From Adiantum capillus-veneris (taxonomy: Eukaryota; Streptophyta; Polypodiopsida; Polypodiales; Pteridaceae), in contig CM043959.1 in the NCBI GenBank assembly GCA_014529385.2, positions 4,707,045-4,771,044 on the forward strand: a stretch of DNA of 64,000 bases. The letters are read 5' to 3'. The position numbers were made by a program, and so were the translations under genes. Within the stretch, counting starts at the first letter, position 1. Each line of letters starts with the position of its first letter. Shown one piece after another: positions 22,892 to 35,235 of the stretch. Under the pieces are notes generated by a model, which worked only from the letters and a program-made list of their open reading frames with translations, had not been told where the DNA came from and made no database searches.

Positions 22892-25676
22892 ATGTCATTG
22901 AATCTCCCTCCACTGCAAGACATTACTAACAAGCCAAAACGATATCGATTAAACACTGATTTGGAGCAGGATTATGCTACTGTGCAACTTGGCACATCAA
23001 ATCCCAATGCTGCAGATCAGCTACGAAGCATTGGGTGAAAGGCAATCAACTTATGGGTTGATGGCCACATTTATCCAGGTGATTCAACGGCTAATGCACC
23101 ACTACCCTTTTGTAATGTCATTGAACTTCTGCGTTTTATTGGAGATGGAGGAGGCGGACTGTTTGGGTACTGCTGGAGATTGTATTCAACTTTTGTCAAT
23201 GAAAGGGAAGCAAGTAAACATCTCTAAGCTGCCTATTCATCACTACAGGAGAAGTCTGCAAAAGATCTACAGCAAGTTAGAGAGGAAGCCAACAAGAAGA
23301 TGAAGCAGCTGAACGATGAGATGGCGAATCTCAATGAAAAAGTACAGCAACAAAAAAAGAGCAGGAGCGGCGACTAGACAATTATGTTCAATTACAACAC
23401 ACTTCACGCAATATGCATCGGCAAATCGATCACCTCACACACATTCCCCTCGGCTACCACATTCGTAAGCGCAAGAGACAAGCAATGTCCTTGCTATCCT
23501 CAAGTGGTGGAGCTCGAAAGAAACATGTCCGTCAAACTCGGTAAGAATACTGATGCAAGATTCTGATTTCCTATATGTTCTACAGGTTTGTGTTTAATGG
23601 TAATTCAATATGCAGAAACTTGGCTGGAATGATGATGGGAATTGATCCCCTCAAACAACCGGACGTGCTCTGCTGCAGCATATCATCAAGCCAAAGGAGT
23701 TGGTTGAGCTACTAGATGATAGATCCAATGCTGCCACTGCTAATGTTTTGCGGCAGAAGTATTTTAGTGAGCTAAAGGACATTGTGATACCTCAAGAGAT
23801 GATGGAGGTGTGTGACAGTGTAGGAATAAGTTTCAAGGCCTATGAAGCTTTGTATAAAAGTGTCACACTCGGTCATCGGACAAAAGGTTTGTTTCGGTTA
23901 CTGCCAACACCTTACAGTGTCAGTGTTGCAAAAAAGTGTGCCAATAATGATGTTGCAAGCTTGTTGGGTGGATTTCAGTATGTGAAGGATGACATGCCAT
24001 TAGATGACAACAAAGTATTCTGCTACAATGAGTTCAACAATGTGTATGTTGACTTGTTGAAGCTCCAAGAGTCAATGATAAGATTTTATGTGTTGACACA
24101 AGAAGAGTGTGATGGGAAAGTGATATTTGTTATGTAACTTGATGAGTGCCAAGTTGTTAAAGGTCAATGGATCTAAAGGGTAACTGTTACGTTGATGAGA
24201 AGGGATTTGGTGGGTGTTGATGTGGAGCTAAATGCCAATGAGAAGGGAAACACTTGTTTAGGTGTTTAGTTAGAGAAAAATATTTGGTGGCTGGCAGTTT
24301 TTCATCTCCCACATGAGACACATGAGACTCTCAAATGGTATTTCAATCACACAGCAATCATTGATGTAATTCCACAACAGCAAGAAGGACAGATATTGCT
24401 TGTTTCAGGTTTGGGAACGTTCCAAGTTGAGTGGCATTTGCCAGGAGACTTGAAAACACTCAAGTGTATGTTAGGGTGCAAGCAAGGCGCAATGAACCTC
24501 TTTCCATGCATTTATTGCTACCACAATAAAGTCTCAATGGGAATTGATGGCAACGGTGCAAAGGCCAGCAAGTTGAAAGGTGGTAAGGGTAAGGGAGGCA
24601 AAGTTATAGTCAACTCTGCAAAAGGTGTACCCACTACACAAGCAGTGGGTAAAGCACTACAACAATGGTTTCAAGCTATCCTCAGTTGTGACCAGCAAGT
24701 ACCTCCTAATCAAAACATGGATGATCCAAATTGGGATCCTATTCTTTCACTACCACTGTTAAATGTGCATGTGTGCACCCTTCATGTCCGTCTACAAATT
24801 CTTGACAAGTTTCTTATGATCCATATTAATTACGCTTGTAATATGGAGCTTGTAGAAAGAAGAGAAGAGTGTATAGGAGGACTAGAATCTATTCTATCGA
24901 GCATTGGTCTACATGGGGGTGTAGTTGAGCTATCAAAAGACAAGAAGGCATCTGGAAGTACACAAGATTGCCCTAATAAAGTTTGTATGGGTGGTAGTAA
25001 AGCTAGACATTTGCTTTCAAACTATTCAGACTCCCAAAGTCCCAATGAGTTTCAGTTGTGGAAAAAGGTGTGTGACATTACCACCTAAAAAGGTAATGAA
25101 GCAGCCCTAGGAATTAAGCGTGCTTGTGTGTGGCAGTCTACTGATAATATTTTTCATCTTCTCCAAAAGGCAAAGCTAACCGATGATGAGATATCCACCC
25201 TAAAGTTTGTAATCAATAGTTTTATAGCACAAATAGTGGATGCTTGTGGGGAGACACACATAACACATTACATGGGTGTTGCACATTTGATATATTCAAT
25301 CAAAATACATCTGTATGCGAAACTAAAGTTTGTTTTTTTTCAGCACATTCTTTTTGCACATAGTGCTTTTTTCCTTGACACTTATGGTTCATTAGGAATT
25401 TGGAGCAGCCAAGGGATGGAGCGCTCATACTATCAAGCAAAAGCAGTGTATTTTAAAAATACATGACATGGAGGTGGAAAAAAGAGGAATGCCCTTCACG
25501 AGATGTTCAATTGGTTCTACTGAGTTTTAACAGGGAGAGAGAGAAAAAAGACAAGAGAACAAAGAAGTTTAAAATGTAGAATAGAAAAAGTGGTTAGCTT
25601 GAGGCGATCACAAATCATATCATGCTTCGAGTGCAAAAGATCGATTCCGACGGTAGTTGAAGACAAGGCGGCGTGA
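22892..25676 (+). pseudogene. Transposase-like gene of the 8.9-kb transposon (degenerate)
   Basis: Begins MSLNLPPLQDITNKPKRYRL at 22892 and continues with two stops and a one-base deletion to about 23530; a GTAAGA donor and CTACAG acceptor bound a likely intron at 23541-23585. From about 23690 one frame runs to 25676 with several stops. Conserved-looking blocks: LDECQ (about 24138), VEWHLPGDLKTLKCMLGCKQ then LFPCIYC with a CxxC (24430-24520), HVCTLHVRLQILDK (24766), IWSSQGMERSYYQAKAVYF (25399), and a final CFECKR. The QG-x-E block recalls the C-terminal motif of transposases from uncharacterised animal and plant DNA transposons (inference from memory). Position inside TIRs supports a transposase. 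Confidence 0.6.
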
Positions 25677-25969
25677 TGGCAGGCGTTGGGTGGAAATTTA
25701 ATTTCCTTTTGACACTAACCATTTCTATTGTAAACATGCATTGTCATGCAAAGTGATTTGTAAAGGCGACAATTATTAATCCCATGGTTCAAGTTTCATC
25801 TACTTTGGAGTCTTGTTCACTTTTTAGTGATTTTATTGAGTTTTTAAAATTTTTTACAAGTTTAAGTACTATATAGGTCAAAACTCATAACTCAAAGTTC
25901 ATTTCTTGTTTGCACATTTTAGAAGATCCTTTCAAGCCCAAACATACACGCACTCATATCTTGCACAAC

Positions 25970-26977
25970 ATGGAGGATACACAAGAGCAAACCACCACGC
26001 ACAGCGATGACACCATTGCCACTGACAACACTGCAAATCCGCAACCTCAACCTCGTACAGAATCCACCGCTTCAAATCCACAGCCTCAACCACAAGAGCT
26101 AGCTCCTAACACCCAACCACTCCCCCAACCTTCAACTATAGAGGATCAAAACACCATGCGACAGATATTTGGTGATCTCCAGCCACTATAGCATGCAAAT
26201 CGAACACCTCTACCGGATTTTGGAGCATTTGCAGCTCATGACAGACCAACATGGGAAACAGGACCTGGAGCTCATGCAACGGTAGCATGAAGATCAAGCA
26301 ATGGCAGAAACTAGAGATCAAGCAACGGCAACACCTGAAGCTCAGGCAGCCCCAACTACATCGCGGAAATTCGCTCCTCAAATCAAGCAAAGGGTGATCA
26401 AGGTAATACCGTTGATCCTATTTCATACGCACGAGATGCCAAATGGAGGAAAAGAATGAGAGAGTTAGAAAAGAAAGAGACATCAGATAGAAAAGCACAG
26501 AAATTGCATGACGAACAAAGAAGGCAGAGAAAGCAGGAAGAATGGCAGAGAGCCGAGGCTGAGAGAGCCCACTTGGCTAATTTACAAGCACGAGCAGAGG
26601 CCGAGAAGAGAGCGGAAGGGGATAGGGCTCAGGCTTCCCAACAAGCAAAGGCTCGGAGCTTCGAACCAACAAAAATTCCTGAGAGAGCAAAACAATGTGC
26701 GAAAAAGAAAAAGGACAAGCTCACACCTGAAGAGCAGCAAGCCCAAGAAGAGAGGAGGAAGAAGTATAAAAATGACCCTCCTCAATGGGCCAAACAAGCG
26801 GCTCCTCCACCACCGCCAACAACGCAAAAGAAAAGGCGATCAAAGCCTGGAACAATTGCTGAGATCCACAAATATCAAAAGAGCACGGAGCCAATAATAC
26901 CAAAGGCAGCTTTTTCTCCAGTGGTAAGAGAAATAATGGCTCGTTGGTTTTCTTGTAAATTACATCTTTTGGTATAG
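25970..26977 (+). pseudogene. Histone H3-like segment fused to a proline/glutamine-rich and coiled-coil N-terminus
   Basis: ATG at 25970 opens an acidic P/Q-rich tail (QPQPRTESTASNPQPQPQ). After a patch with stops near 26189-26340 the same frame gives a long charged helix (26456-26760). It ends in KPGTIAEIHKYQKSTE, then PIIPKAAFSPVVREIM. This matches the N-terminal and first helices of histone H3 (KPGTVALREIRKYQKSTE, then RLVREI in canonical H3, known). The rest of the histone fold is absent: a stop at 26975 follows. Long variable tails are typical of centromeric H3, but this tail of about 290 residues with a coiled coil is unusual. The gene sits inside a DNA transposon. Whether it was a chromatin or a DNA-binding protein is unknown. 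Confidence 0.55.
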
Positions 26978-26984
26978 GGCGAAT

Positions 26985-28440
26985 GGCTGACTTGACACCA
27001 AAAGTTTTGACAATCTCCTTTTGGTTTGTCACCCCTTGAGCTAGTCTTAAGACACAGTGGGAGAGGACTGACCCAGGGTGCTTTCCTGTAAAAGCATACA
27101 ATGCGGCCTCTCGATCCACCAAGATACACCTGTGAGCATTAAGGGTAGGGGAATCTTCAGCAAGGATGGCACTTAATGCCTTGCACTTGAGCAACTCCGC
27201 AGAACCATGCTTGGAGAACTCTGTGTATGCAACTCGAAGAATGGATGGCCCCAGATGGCCAAGGTGGTTCCATAAGGAGCTATCCTCTACCCATAAGATT
27301 GCTGCTGAACCTCCAGTACGCATTGCAAACTTATCAACATGGTATGCGGTCTGCAAAACATTTTAAACAACTTCAACACTTGCTATAGGAAACATTTACT
27401 ATCGATAAAGTTAAAAGTGGATACCTCAGTGTCCTCATCCATCTCTTCAAGAGTTTTCCTTGTAAGGTCGATGCTAGAGCGATCTTCTCCACCCATAATG
27501 GTCAGCGGTTTGTGTGGAAGAGCAACACTTTCCGGGATGCTTTCAAAAAATGAGGCACATGATTTGATTTCCATAAGTGTATTTGGCATGGTTTGTACCA
27601 AATTTTGCTCGTTTTCACTAGGGAGGGATGACAGGCTTGGTGGGAGACCTTGGTCTTCAAAGTCAATTTGAAAGTTTACCTTCTCTTGCCTTCCACTGGG
27701 ATCTTTCCTGCCCGTATAGATAGCAAGCACTGAGAGCGACTCATCTTCTCTGAGTCCTAGTGTCTTTGCAATGTCATCAAGGAACAAAAAGTGACGACCA
27801 TCCACCACCACTACATGCAAAGTGAGAATTTGGAGGTCAGGAGCTTCTTCCAGCACCTCGTCTCCCTCTATCATCCCATCTTTCTCCTTAGTGGAGTTGG
27901 GATCTTGCAAGAGGACAAGTGCCATAGATGCTTCACCCTGCTCGTCAACCTCTTCAACAAATTCATTTGATTTCTCCACAATGGTTAAAGGAGTTTTCTT
28001 GTCGGCCTTTTCCTTTGATTTTCCCTTCTCCATGCCCTCAAGCACAAGCAATACCAGAACCATGTCCCAAGAGATGAATTGGGTGCCTATGCACCCCATG
28101 CCCAATCTATGAGGTCATCCTCATCCTCTGTCCTGTAGTCCCGCTCAGTAAGCCCTTTTATAAACCTCAACAAGCAATAGAAAAAGTTTTTTTCAGCCGC
28201 ATAGGGGTGTTTGAGAAAATCCACTGACAACCACTCCATGTTAGATCCCTCAAAGACTATTGCATATTCTACCATGTGCTCCATCATGTAGTCAAGAAAG
28301 CTCTGGAATCCCTCTACATGAAGGTTAGCAGTGGCATGCCTGTCGATCGTCCCCTCAAACACACTGGCTAGTTCATGTGCGCCATCTGCAAGTCCTATCT
28401 TCTGTAATCGTGTGAGAAGTGCATCATAAGATGTTTCCAT
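26985..28440 (-). CDS. Unknown spliced cargo gene X of the 8.9-kb transposon
   Basis: Minus-strand exons: 28440-28087 starts METSYDALLTRLQKIGLADG and is helical (117 codons). 28105-27425 continues in another frame with an acidic middle and HFLFLDDIAKTLGL. 27350 downwards reads TAYHVDKFAMRTGGSAAIL. The intron 27424-27351 (74 bp) has a GTATCC donor and a TTTTGCAG acceptor and joins the frame in phase 0 (DEDTE to TAYHV). The junction between the first two pieces is not resolved, and the 3' end is unclear because the histone-like ORF overlaps on the other strand. I do not recognise the protein. Few stops suggest it decayed less than the transposase. Confidence 0.5.
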
Positions 28441-28998
28441 GGGTCTCTTCGCGAAGAAGATGGGGCAAGAGAGCTGAAATCTTGTATTTTGTGAATGTGA
28501 GAGATGAAGTTTAAAACCTACAAAGTGACTTTTATACTCAATGCCACTTTTTTAAAGCACTTAAAATTAACATCGAATTAACTTAAAACTATAATTATAA
28601 ACAAAATCACGCGACAAGCATTGAAAAACACCAACATTGAAAGTCTTCATGCTCAAAACTAGAAAAGTTGCATATTTCAAACTTAATCTTGAACAAATTA
28701 AAAAATGAGATAGAGATTCAAAACGCCATATGTATTAATGGGAGGGAAATCATTTTAGTTACAAGCTTTTACATTAATACATCGCGGAAAACCAATGTTT
28801 TCACATAGAAAGCTCTTCTCTTTTCTGAAACGGACAACCTTTTCATTGATTATAAAAACATATTGATTGTGCAAGGTATATCTGAGATTAAGATCCTCGC
28901 GAAGGTGACTGAGATTCCAGCCGTTATTCACCGAGATGTCATGCACTGCATTATTATGGAGGCATATTTGCAGATCAATTGATTCTCTAGGAGCAACA

Positions 28999-30040
28999 TC
29001 AGTCTAGTGCCTCCCATTCTCCCTTTGTCAGCTTCCATCTTCTATAGGGAAAGAAAATTGACAAGCTCTGCTTCGAAATATGGTATCTGCACACCACATT
29101 CTCAGCAACTACAAAGCAATTGATTGTATCTCCCTCGTGGTTGACCACCTTAGTCTGCCATCCAACTGCAAGGAAACTGTTGATCGCACTTTCCCCTTTG
29201 CAAGTCCCCTTTGTTGGTCCTGTAAACACTCTGCAGTTGAAAGATAAACATGAACATATGAAGGGACATTAACCAGGTTAGGGAAGCTTTATGGGAACCA
29301 TAGGTGCACTTCATTGCTGAATACACATCCGCCTCAATTCTCCTTTTGGTTTCTATGATCAAGGCACTATCATGCTTAGGCCATTCCGTACTCTGCAAGG
29401 CTGGTGGATGAACTGGAGAAAGATTACCATACCGAGTTTGCCTAGGCGTTACATAAGTATGGATATAAAAAAATGTCATGTGAGACAAGCTCCACGGATG
29501 GACAACCAGCATAGAGCAGCTTGCCAAGGTCAATGTGGATGGCCTCAAAAGTTCCTGTGAAGGACTCTAATGGCTCCCACTCTACAAAATCAGATGGGAA
29601 TACATCTACAAACATGAAAAAGCAATGAAAGCCTTATAGACATGAAAGCAATATATACACAAATACGAAATATACAATCTAAAAAATTGACAAAGGAGTG
29701 AAATTACAGTTCGCAAGAAACCTCGATGGAGCCATTGTTGTCTCTAGCTTTAGTTGTGAATCAACATACACATGTTGCACCTTTGCAAGACGCTTGCCAT
29801 CATGGGTTTGCTTGAACTCCATGCTCCTTCCCTTCCAATGGTGTGCTCAAGAAGCCATGTGTCTCCTGGAGACCTTGTGTGCACCTCTTGAGCGGGCTGC
29901 ATTGTCACCCACATCAATCATTTGAACTCCATCATCAACCAACATCCACTATCGTCTTGCACATTGCTGTATGAAATGGAGTCAATGACACTGCTATGTT
30001 GTCGAGTACCCGATGATGCCATGGAGAATAGTGGCACAAC
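28999..30040 (-). CDS. Unknown spliced cargo gene Y of the 8.9-kb transposon
   Basis: Minus-strand exon 30040-29708 follows a TTTGGCTGCAG acceptor and ends at a GTAATTT donor. The next exon begins after TTTGTAG near 29610, and the phases agree (SRFLAN then YVFPSDFVEWEPLESF, GTFEAIHIDLGKLLYAG). A third exon, after CTGCAG near 29230, encodes FLAVGWQTKVVNHEGDTINC then PYRRWKLTKGEWEALD and a stop at 28999. One frame change inside the first exon may be a mutation or a tiny intron. The product is not recognised; no membrane segment or known motif is visible. Confidence 0.45.
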
Positions 30041-30787
30041 CTGCAGCCAAACACTTATGATTAGAGATTGCACATCCATGTTCTTAGTTGTATAGAGCAA
30101 GCAAGATTCTTGATGGTACATCAGACAAAGGCTACCACTTACTGCTATACTACTCCACCTGTTGGCTTAATTGGAAAGATAATGTTGCAAAGCTTGAGAG
30201 GAAAGTAGATCCTCTCTATAGAGCACAACGGAGAAGGAGCAGGAAACCTGTTAAGGAAAGAAAGAGGGATGATCTAACAGAAGAACATGTAGCAGATCTT
30301 CAGCTTTAGGTGGAGGTGTTTAGTGAGGCTCATGGAGAAATGGAGAACTTCAGCTTGAGGAGGATGCAGTAAGCTTGACGAGGGAAAGAAGGTTCAAACT
30401 TCTGCTGGAGAGCTTTTGGGAGGGAAAACTGAAAGGAAGGAAAGAGAAGCAAAGCTTTTGGGAGGGAAAACTGAAAGTGAAGTGAAGAGAAGTGAGAGAT
30501 GGTACAATAGAGAGAGAGGGAGGGAATGATATCACGTTTTTGGAGGGACCATTTTTTAGGAGAGAGGGTGGAGAAACTGACAGCCACTAGAGAGAGAAAA
30601 TATTGGTTTTTACTCAACTATTTAGAAAAAAGTTCATTTTTTTGAAATTATAAGAGATTTTCTCTTTGTATTTTGTAAAAGAGCACAAGTTTGACCACTT
30701 ACTTTTAGGGCCTGCCATACCCACCATTTCAGTCCACATGGCATCCACCCATTTGCCCCTTCCATAATCTCCTTTTTAATCCCATGG
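30041..30787. other. Right subterminal region of the 8.9-kb transposon
   Basis: A short plus-strand open stretch (30088-30309) encodes a basic peptide (RRRSRKPVKERKRDD) without a recognisable family. A 27-bp unit containing GCTTTTGGGAGGGAAAACTG is repeated in tandem at about 30410 and 30452. The last 120 bp (30665-30787) resemble the right end of the MITE at 2032-2513. Confidence 0.4.
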
Positions 30788-30828
30788 AAAATAAAGAGGC
30801 CCCCTTAGACCCCATTCCCTTCCTAATG

Positions 30829-31800
30829 GTAGAGCCTTCCAAAGTGAACGTAAGAAGCATGTTAGGAGAGGACATGATAGAGAAAGAAAAGAAGGAGGAT
30901 GAAAACATGTTTATGGACTTTCCAAAGCTATTTGCAATTGAATCTATAGAGTTTCAGGGAGAAAAAGGGGTCGAGCATAGAATCAATCTAAAAGAAGGTA
31001 CCAAGCCAAAGGTTCAAAAGCTTAGAAGGCTGGGGGTCATTCATGAGAGGACACTTCGTGAGAAGAGGTGACAAAGCTTTTGGAAGCACATATCATCTTT
31101 TGAGTGGAGGAGTTTGAATGGGTCTCTCTAGTAGGTATTGTGCCCAAGAAGAATGGAAGATTTAGGATATGTGTTGATTTCAAACCTTTGAATGCTGTCA
31201 CAAAAAGGAATCATTATCCACTACCCTTCCTGGATGAAATCCTCAAATAGGTTGCAGGTCATGAATGCTACTCAATCATGGATGGACTTTTTGGCTACTT
31301 TCAGATCTTGATAGTGATTGAAGATCACCTTCATTACTCGTTGGGGTTGTTTTTCCCACAAAAGAATGTCTTTTGGGCTGGTTAATGCATATGCTACCTT
31401 CCAAGGGTGGATGAATAGAGAGTTTGGTCACTACTTGGGTAAGTTCATTTGAGTTTTCATGGATGAATTTGAATGTTATAGATCCAGGGTCACACATTTG
31501 GAGAAGCTGAGGTTGAGTTTTGAAAGACTTCAGGAAGAGGGTGGGCAACTCAGCCCAAAGAAGTGTAAGTTTGCTCATGCCAGGGTCCATTTTCTAGGAC
31601 ATGTGGTTTCCCAAAATGGAATAGAAGCCGACCCAGAGAAATTTAAGGCTTTATTGCTTATGGATCCACCCAACAACACAAAGGATTTGGCATCATTTGT
31701 GGATAAGCTTAGGTACCTATCAGGTTTGTTTTGGATGCTATGTCAGTATGTGTATCCTCTCCAAAAATTGAGTCAAAAAGTTCAAGGGTTTGAGTGAAAT
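30829..31800 (+). pseudogene. Reverse transcriptase remnant of the inner Tat-like element
   Basis: 30829-31071 gives the pre-RT linker (HRINLKEGTKPKVQKLRRLG). RT then appears in pieces: VPKKNGRFRICVDFKPLN near 31140-31190, the YPLPF-like stretch near 31210, and 31459-31797 with FLGHVVSQNGIEADPEKFKA. The catalytic loop at about 31456-31470 reads FMDEF, so the second Asp is Glu. Stops and shifts throughout. Confidence 0.7.
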
Positions 31801-32760
31801 GAAGACATGCAACGGGCTTTTGATAGTATCAAAAGGATGTATTGTGTGCTTTACCAACTGTGAGTCCTCCTGCCTTGCAATCAATTTTCTATGTATCTAT
31901 CAATCTGGGGTCAGTAGCTTTTGGGTCGGTGCTCTTACACTGAAAGCAGGGAAGGAACTTCAAGCTAGTCTATTTTGAGAGCAAGATGAATAATGTTAAG
32001 GGTGTTCTCCTACACAGAAATGGAACACTGGGTATTTGCCTTGGGTCTTTCTTGTTGCATGTTCAAAACATATATGTTGTCCCAAAAGTTCTATGTGATC
32101 ACCACATCAAACCTTTTACCGGATGTAGTACAACATTTGAAGCCTAGCAAGCACATCTTAGATGGATTTTGCAGCTTCAAGGGAATGAGTTTGAGTTTAC
32201 AGTGGACCATTATGTTAAAGATCAATTGTTGGACATAGTGGTACACAAGGGAGGGGAGATGGCATCTTACCCAAGAATTGACAAGGGTGATCATGAAGAG
32301 GAAGTGGATATTATAGATGCATATACGATCATGTGAGATGGTGCATATAGGAAAGTTCTTCCAAAGGCAAGTGGTGGAGTAATCATGAAGAACCCAAAAG
32401 CCGATGTTATTGTTTCTATGAAGCTAAAAGTAACAATGAGGCTGAGTTTCTCACACTTTTTGTTGGACTGAAGTAGTGCGTTGAGTTAGGATTGAAGAGG
32501 GTCATTGCAAAAGGGGATGCGTTGCTAGTCATGAATCAGTTGCTTGGTTTGGGGAATGTTAAGAAAGACCATTTGAAGAAGTGGCTCTATGGCATCAAGA
32601 AGCTTTTGCATGAGTTTGAGAAGATACATGTTAAGCATGTTCTTGGTGATCATAATAAACAAGCTGATGAGTTGGATAGGGACAAGTTGGACGCCTTGGC
32701 AGATCCTTTAAAGGTCAAGGAAGCCTTGTATGAAGAAAGGGAATCATTATAAGATATAGA
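31801..32760 (+). pseudogene. RNase H and second RNase H of the inner Tat-like element
   Basis: RNase H fragments occur at 31990-32240 in shifting frames. The second RNase H is clearer: DGAYRKVLPKASGGVIMKNP (32336), NNEAEFLTLFVGL (32430), then 32492-32752 with VIAKGDALLVMNQLLGLGN and ending HNKQADELDRDKLDAL. Catalytic Asp and Glu positions are still visible. The doubled RNase H places the element in the Tat lineage. Confidence 0.7.
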
Positions 32761-32794
32761 AGTATTTGCTGGTAAAGGGAAATGTCCAGAGGGC

Positions 32795-34025
32795 ATGTCA
32801 AAGGTTCAGTGTAAGAGAATAGTTGCAAAAGTAAGAAACTACACGTTGGTAGGTGAGGATCTCATGTTTTATGGCAAAGATAGCATTTTGAGGAAAGTGT
32901 CGTACAAAGAAGAAATATGCTTGATTTTGAAGCACTGCCATGGAGGAACAAGCCATCAAGGTAAGGATCAGGTTGTCTTTCATATTTTGAGAGAGGGTTC
33001 TTGTTGGCCCTCTATGATGAGAGATGCTTATTTCTGGTGCAAGTCATGCCATGAATGCCAAGTGTTTGCAAACCAAAAGATTTTGGCTGAGCCTCAAAAA
33101 GCTATAATTTCTTTTGATGCATTTTCAAAATGGGGAGTGGATGCTGTAGGTCCAATGCCAAGGACCAACAATGGCAAAAAGTATATCCTTGTGGCTATGG
33201 ACTATTCGACAAAGTGAGTGGAAGCAAAAGCTGTGAAAGACGTAATAGCAGGAAGAGTGGCCTCTTTTTGGTATGAATAGGTGTGTTGCAAGTTTGGAAC
33301 CCCTATGGTTATCATTTATGATCATGGACCAGCCTTCATGGGAAAACTTGTGGGTGCTCTCATGGAGAAATCAAAAATTCAGCATAGACATTCTTCTCCT
33401 TACTACCGACAATGCAATGGGCTAGCTGAAAAATGGAATGGTCAAATTGTGAAGATGCTATCAAAGTATGCTAGAGAGCATCCTAAAGAATGGTACTTGG
33501 ACTTGGAAAAGTGTTTGTGGGCTTATAAAACTGCATAGAGAGTGTCAACACAGTTTACGCCATATGAGCTTGTTTATACTTATGCTCTAACAGGTACAAT
33601 TGGATGCCTTGAAGTTGTTGTGTAGAATGCAAGGTGAGCATAGAGATAAGTTGCAAGAAAGAATTGTTGCTCTAGAGTTGTTGCAAATGAATAGAGAGAA
33701 ATCCAGCGACTATTATCTCTAGCAAGCAGAGACAAGGATGGAGAAAATGAATAAGAGGCTTCTAGAGAAAGAGATTAAAGAGGGAGATCTGGTGATAAAG
33801 TACGATTCTCACTTGGATTTCACCTTTCAAAAGAAGTTGAGGCACAAATTGTTGGGGCCGTATAGAGTGAAGTATGTATTCTCTAATGGAACATATGAGT
33901 TGGAAAAGCTCTTTGGGAAATGTTTGCACTATAGAATAAATGGTTATAGATTGAAATTTTTTTTTGCAAGGGATGTGGTTCCAGATGTAAATAGTCTCTT
34001 GGTTGAGCATAAATGCTCTACCTAG
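32795..34025 (+). pseudogene. Integrase remnant of the inner Tat-like element
   Basis: 32795-33217 carries the HHCC zinc-binding domain (LKHCHGGTSHQGKDQ, then CKSCHECQ) and the first catalytic Asp (FSKWGVDAVGPMP). After a stop, 33281-33538 holds FGTPMVIIYDHGPAFMGK with the second Asp and CNGLAEKWNGQIVKML with the Glu. After a frameshift 33738-34025 gives the C-terminal GPY/F module (LLGPYRVKYVFSNGTYELEK). All three catalytic acidic residues are present, though in separate frames. Confidence 0.8.
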
Positions 34026-35235
34026 AGGGTGGCAATGATGATAGGCCACTTTTGGCCTAATAGAAAGTAGCGTGTATAGGCATGGTCATATGTTCAAAAA
34101 GATGAAAATACATGCATCTGGGAGCTTTGAAAAGTGGTTTTAAGTTTTAAAAATGATGCAATGTGTACACATTGTGAATAGTCAGGTTTGCGTGTCAGTA
34201 GTCAGGCACACGTACATGCCTAGTTAGGGTATCGGGGACTTGGATATGGTTCTTGGTGGATTCTTTTGGTTCTAGGGAATTTTTTAATGATATAATTCAA
34301 GTGGAAGGTGTGGGCACCCTCGGCCCACCCGAGAAGTTTGACACATGCAATAATTGTCTATTTACGATGCCTAATTTGCGATGACGTGTGCACCACCCTA
34401 CGAGTGGTCAAAAATGAAATTTGGGGATGTGGCAAAGGACTTTGGGTATCAAGGATAAAACATACAAAATTTGGTGAATTTTAGAGTCAGTTTGGGGTTT
34501 TATCCGCAAAAAATTGCCCACCAGGGTTCAAAACTGGGTTTGAGAAGGTTAAAAATGGCCAAAAATGATGTGAAAATGCTTTAATTGCCACATCAATCAT
34601 GGTGCCGTGAGTTTCCAGGATGAGGGAGAAGTTTTGAAGTACAATATCAGCACTTTCACCTCTCTGTGTGTTGCAGGAAGCAGGTTTCTTGCAGGTGGTC
34701 TAATGCAGTCCCGTTGCGTTCGCATCTTGTTTTTGAGTGTGTGGAGGAGTGAATGAGAGATTTTTCTCTTCAATTTTTCACTTAGGAGAGTCTATGGAAG
34801 TTCTGAGGTTTCCATGGAGGTGTGTGTGCAAGGAATTGATGGAAGAAGGTGCATCTTTCTGCAAGACTATGTGACCCTATATCGATGCCATTAGGGTTGG
34901 GGCTACTCCAAAGAGTCCAACAGAGTGGATTTTGGTGAAGTTTTTGCAATGGTTTGAGAGATAAATTTTGTGGCTGGATTTTTGTGTTCTTGATAGTTTT
35001 TCTTGTATATTTTGGTCACCATTAAGTGCGATTTCAAGTGTTGATAAACTTGACTCACCTTGTAGTGTCTGCGGGCAGAGGCCAAGGGCTTGTAGGTCGA
35101 GGGGTTTGGAGTTTGAATAGGGATTGTGGGGAGAATTTCCATTGAGATCTTGAGTGGTGGTGTGTATGGGGTGGAATTTAAGTAAATTCCTTGTGTTGTT
35201 TTGAGTTGTCTAGGTGTGTAAGTGTGCGTACGATG
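34026..35235. other. Region after the inner integrase; possible 3' LTR
   Basis: No coding pattern is convincing. AAGTGGAAGG (34301-34310) is purine-rich and is followed by TGTGGGCACCCTCGG, which could be the start of a 3' LTR. The supposed end near 35890 lacks a matched partner LTR in the window, so this stays a suggestion. Confidence 0.25.

Noticed and set aside
26582-26827. Minus-strand open frame opposite the histone-like ORF
   Set aside because: A leucine-rich shadow of the lysine/glutamate-rich plus-strand coding sequence.
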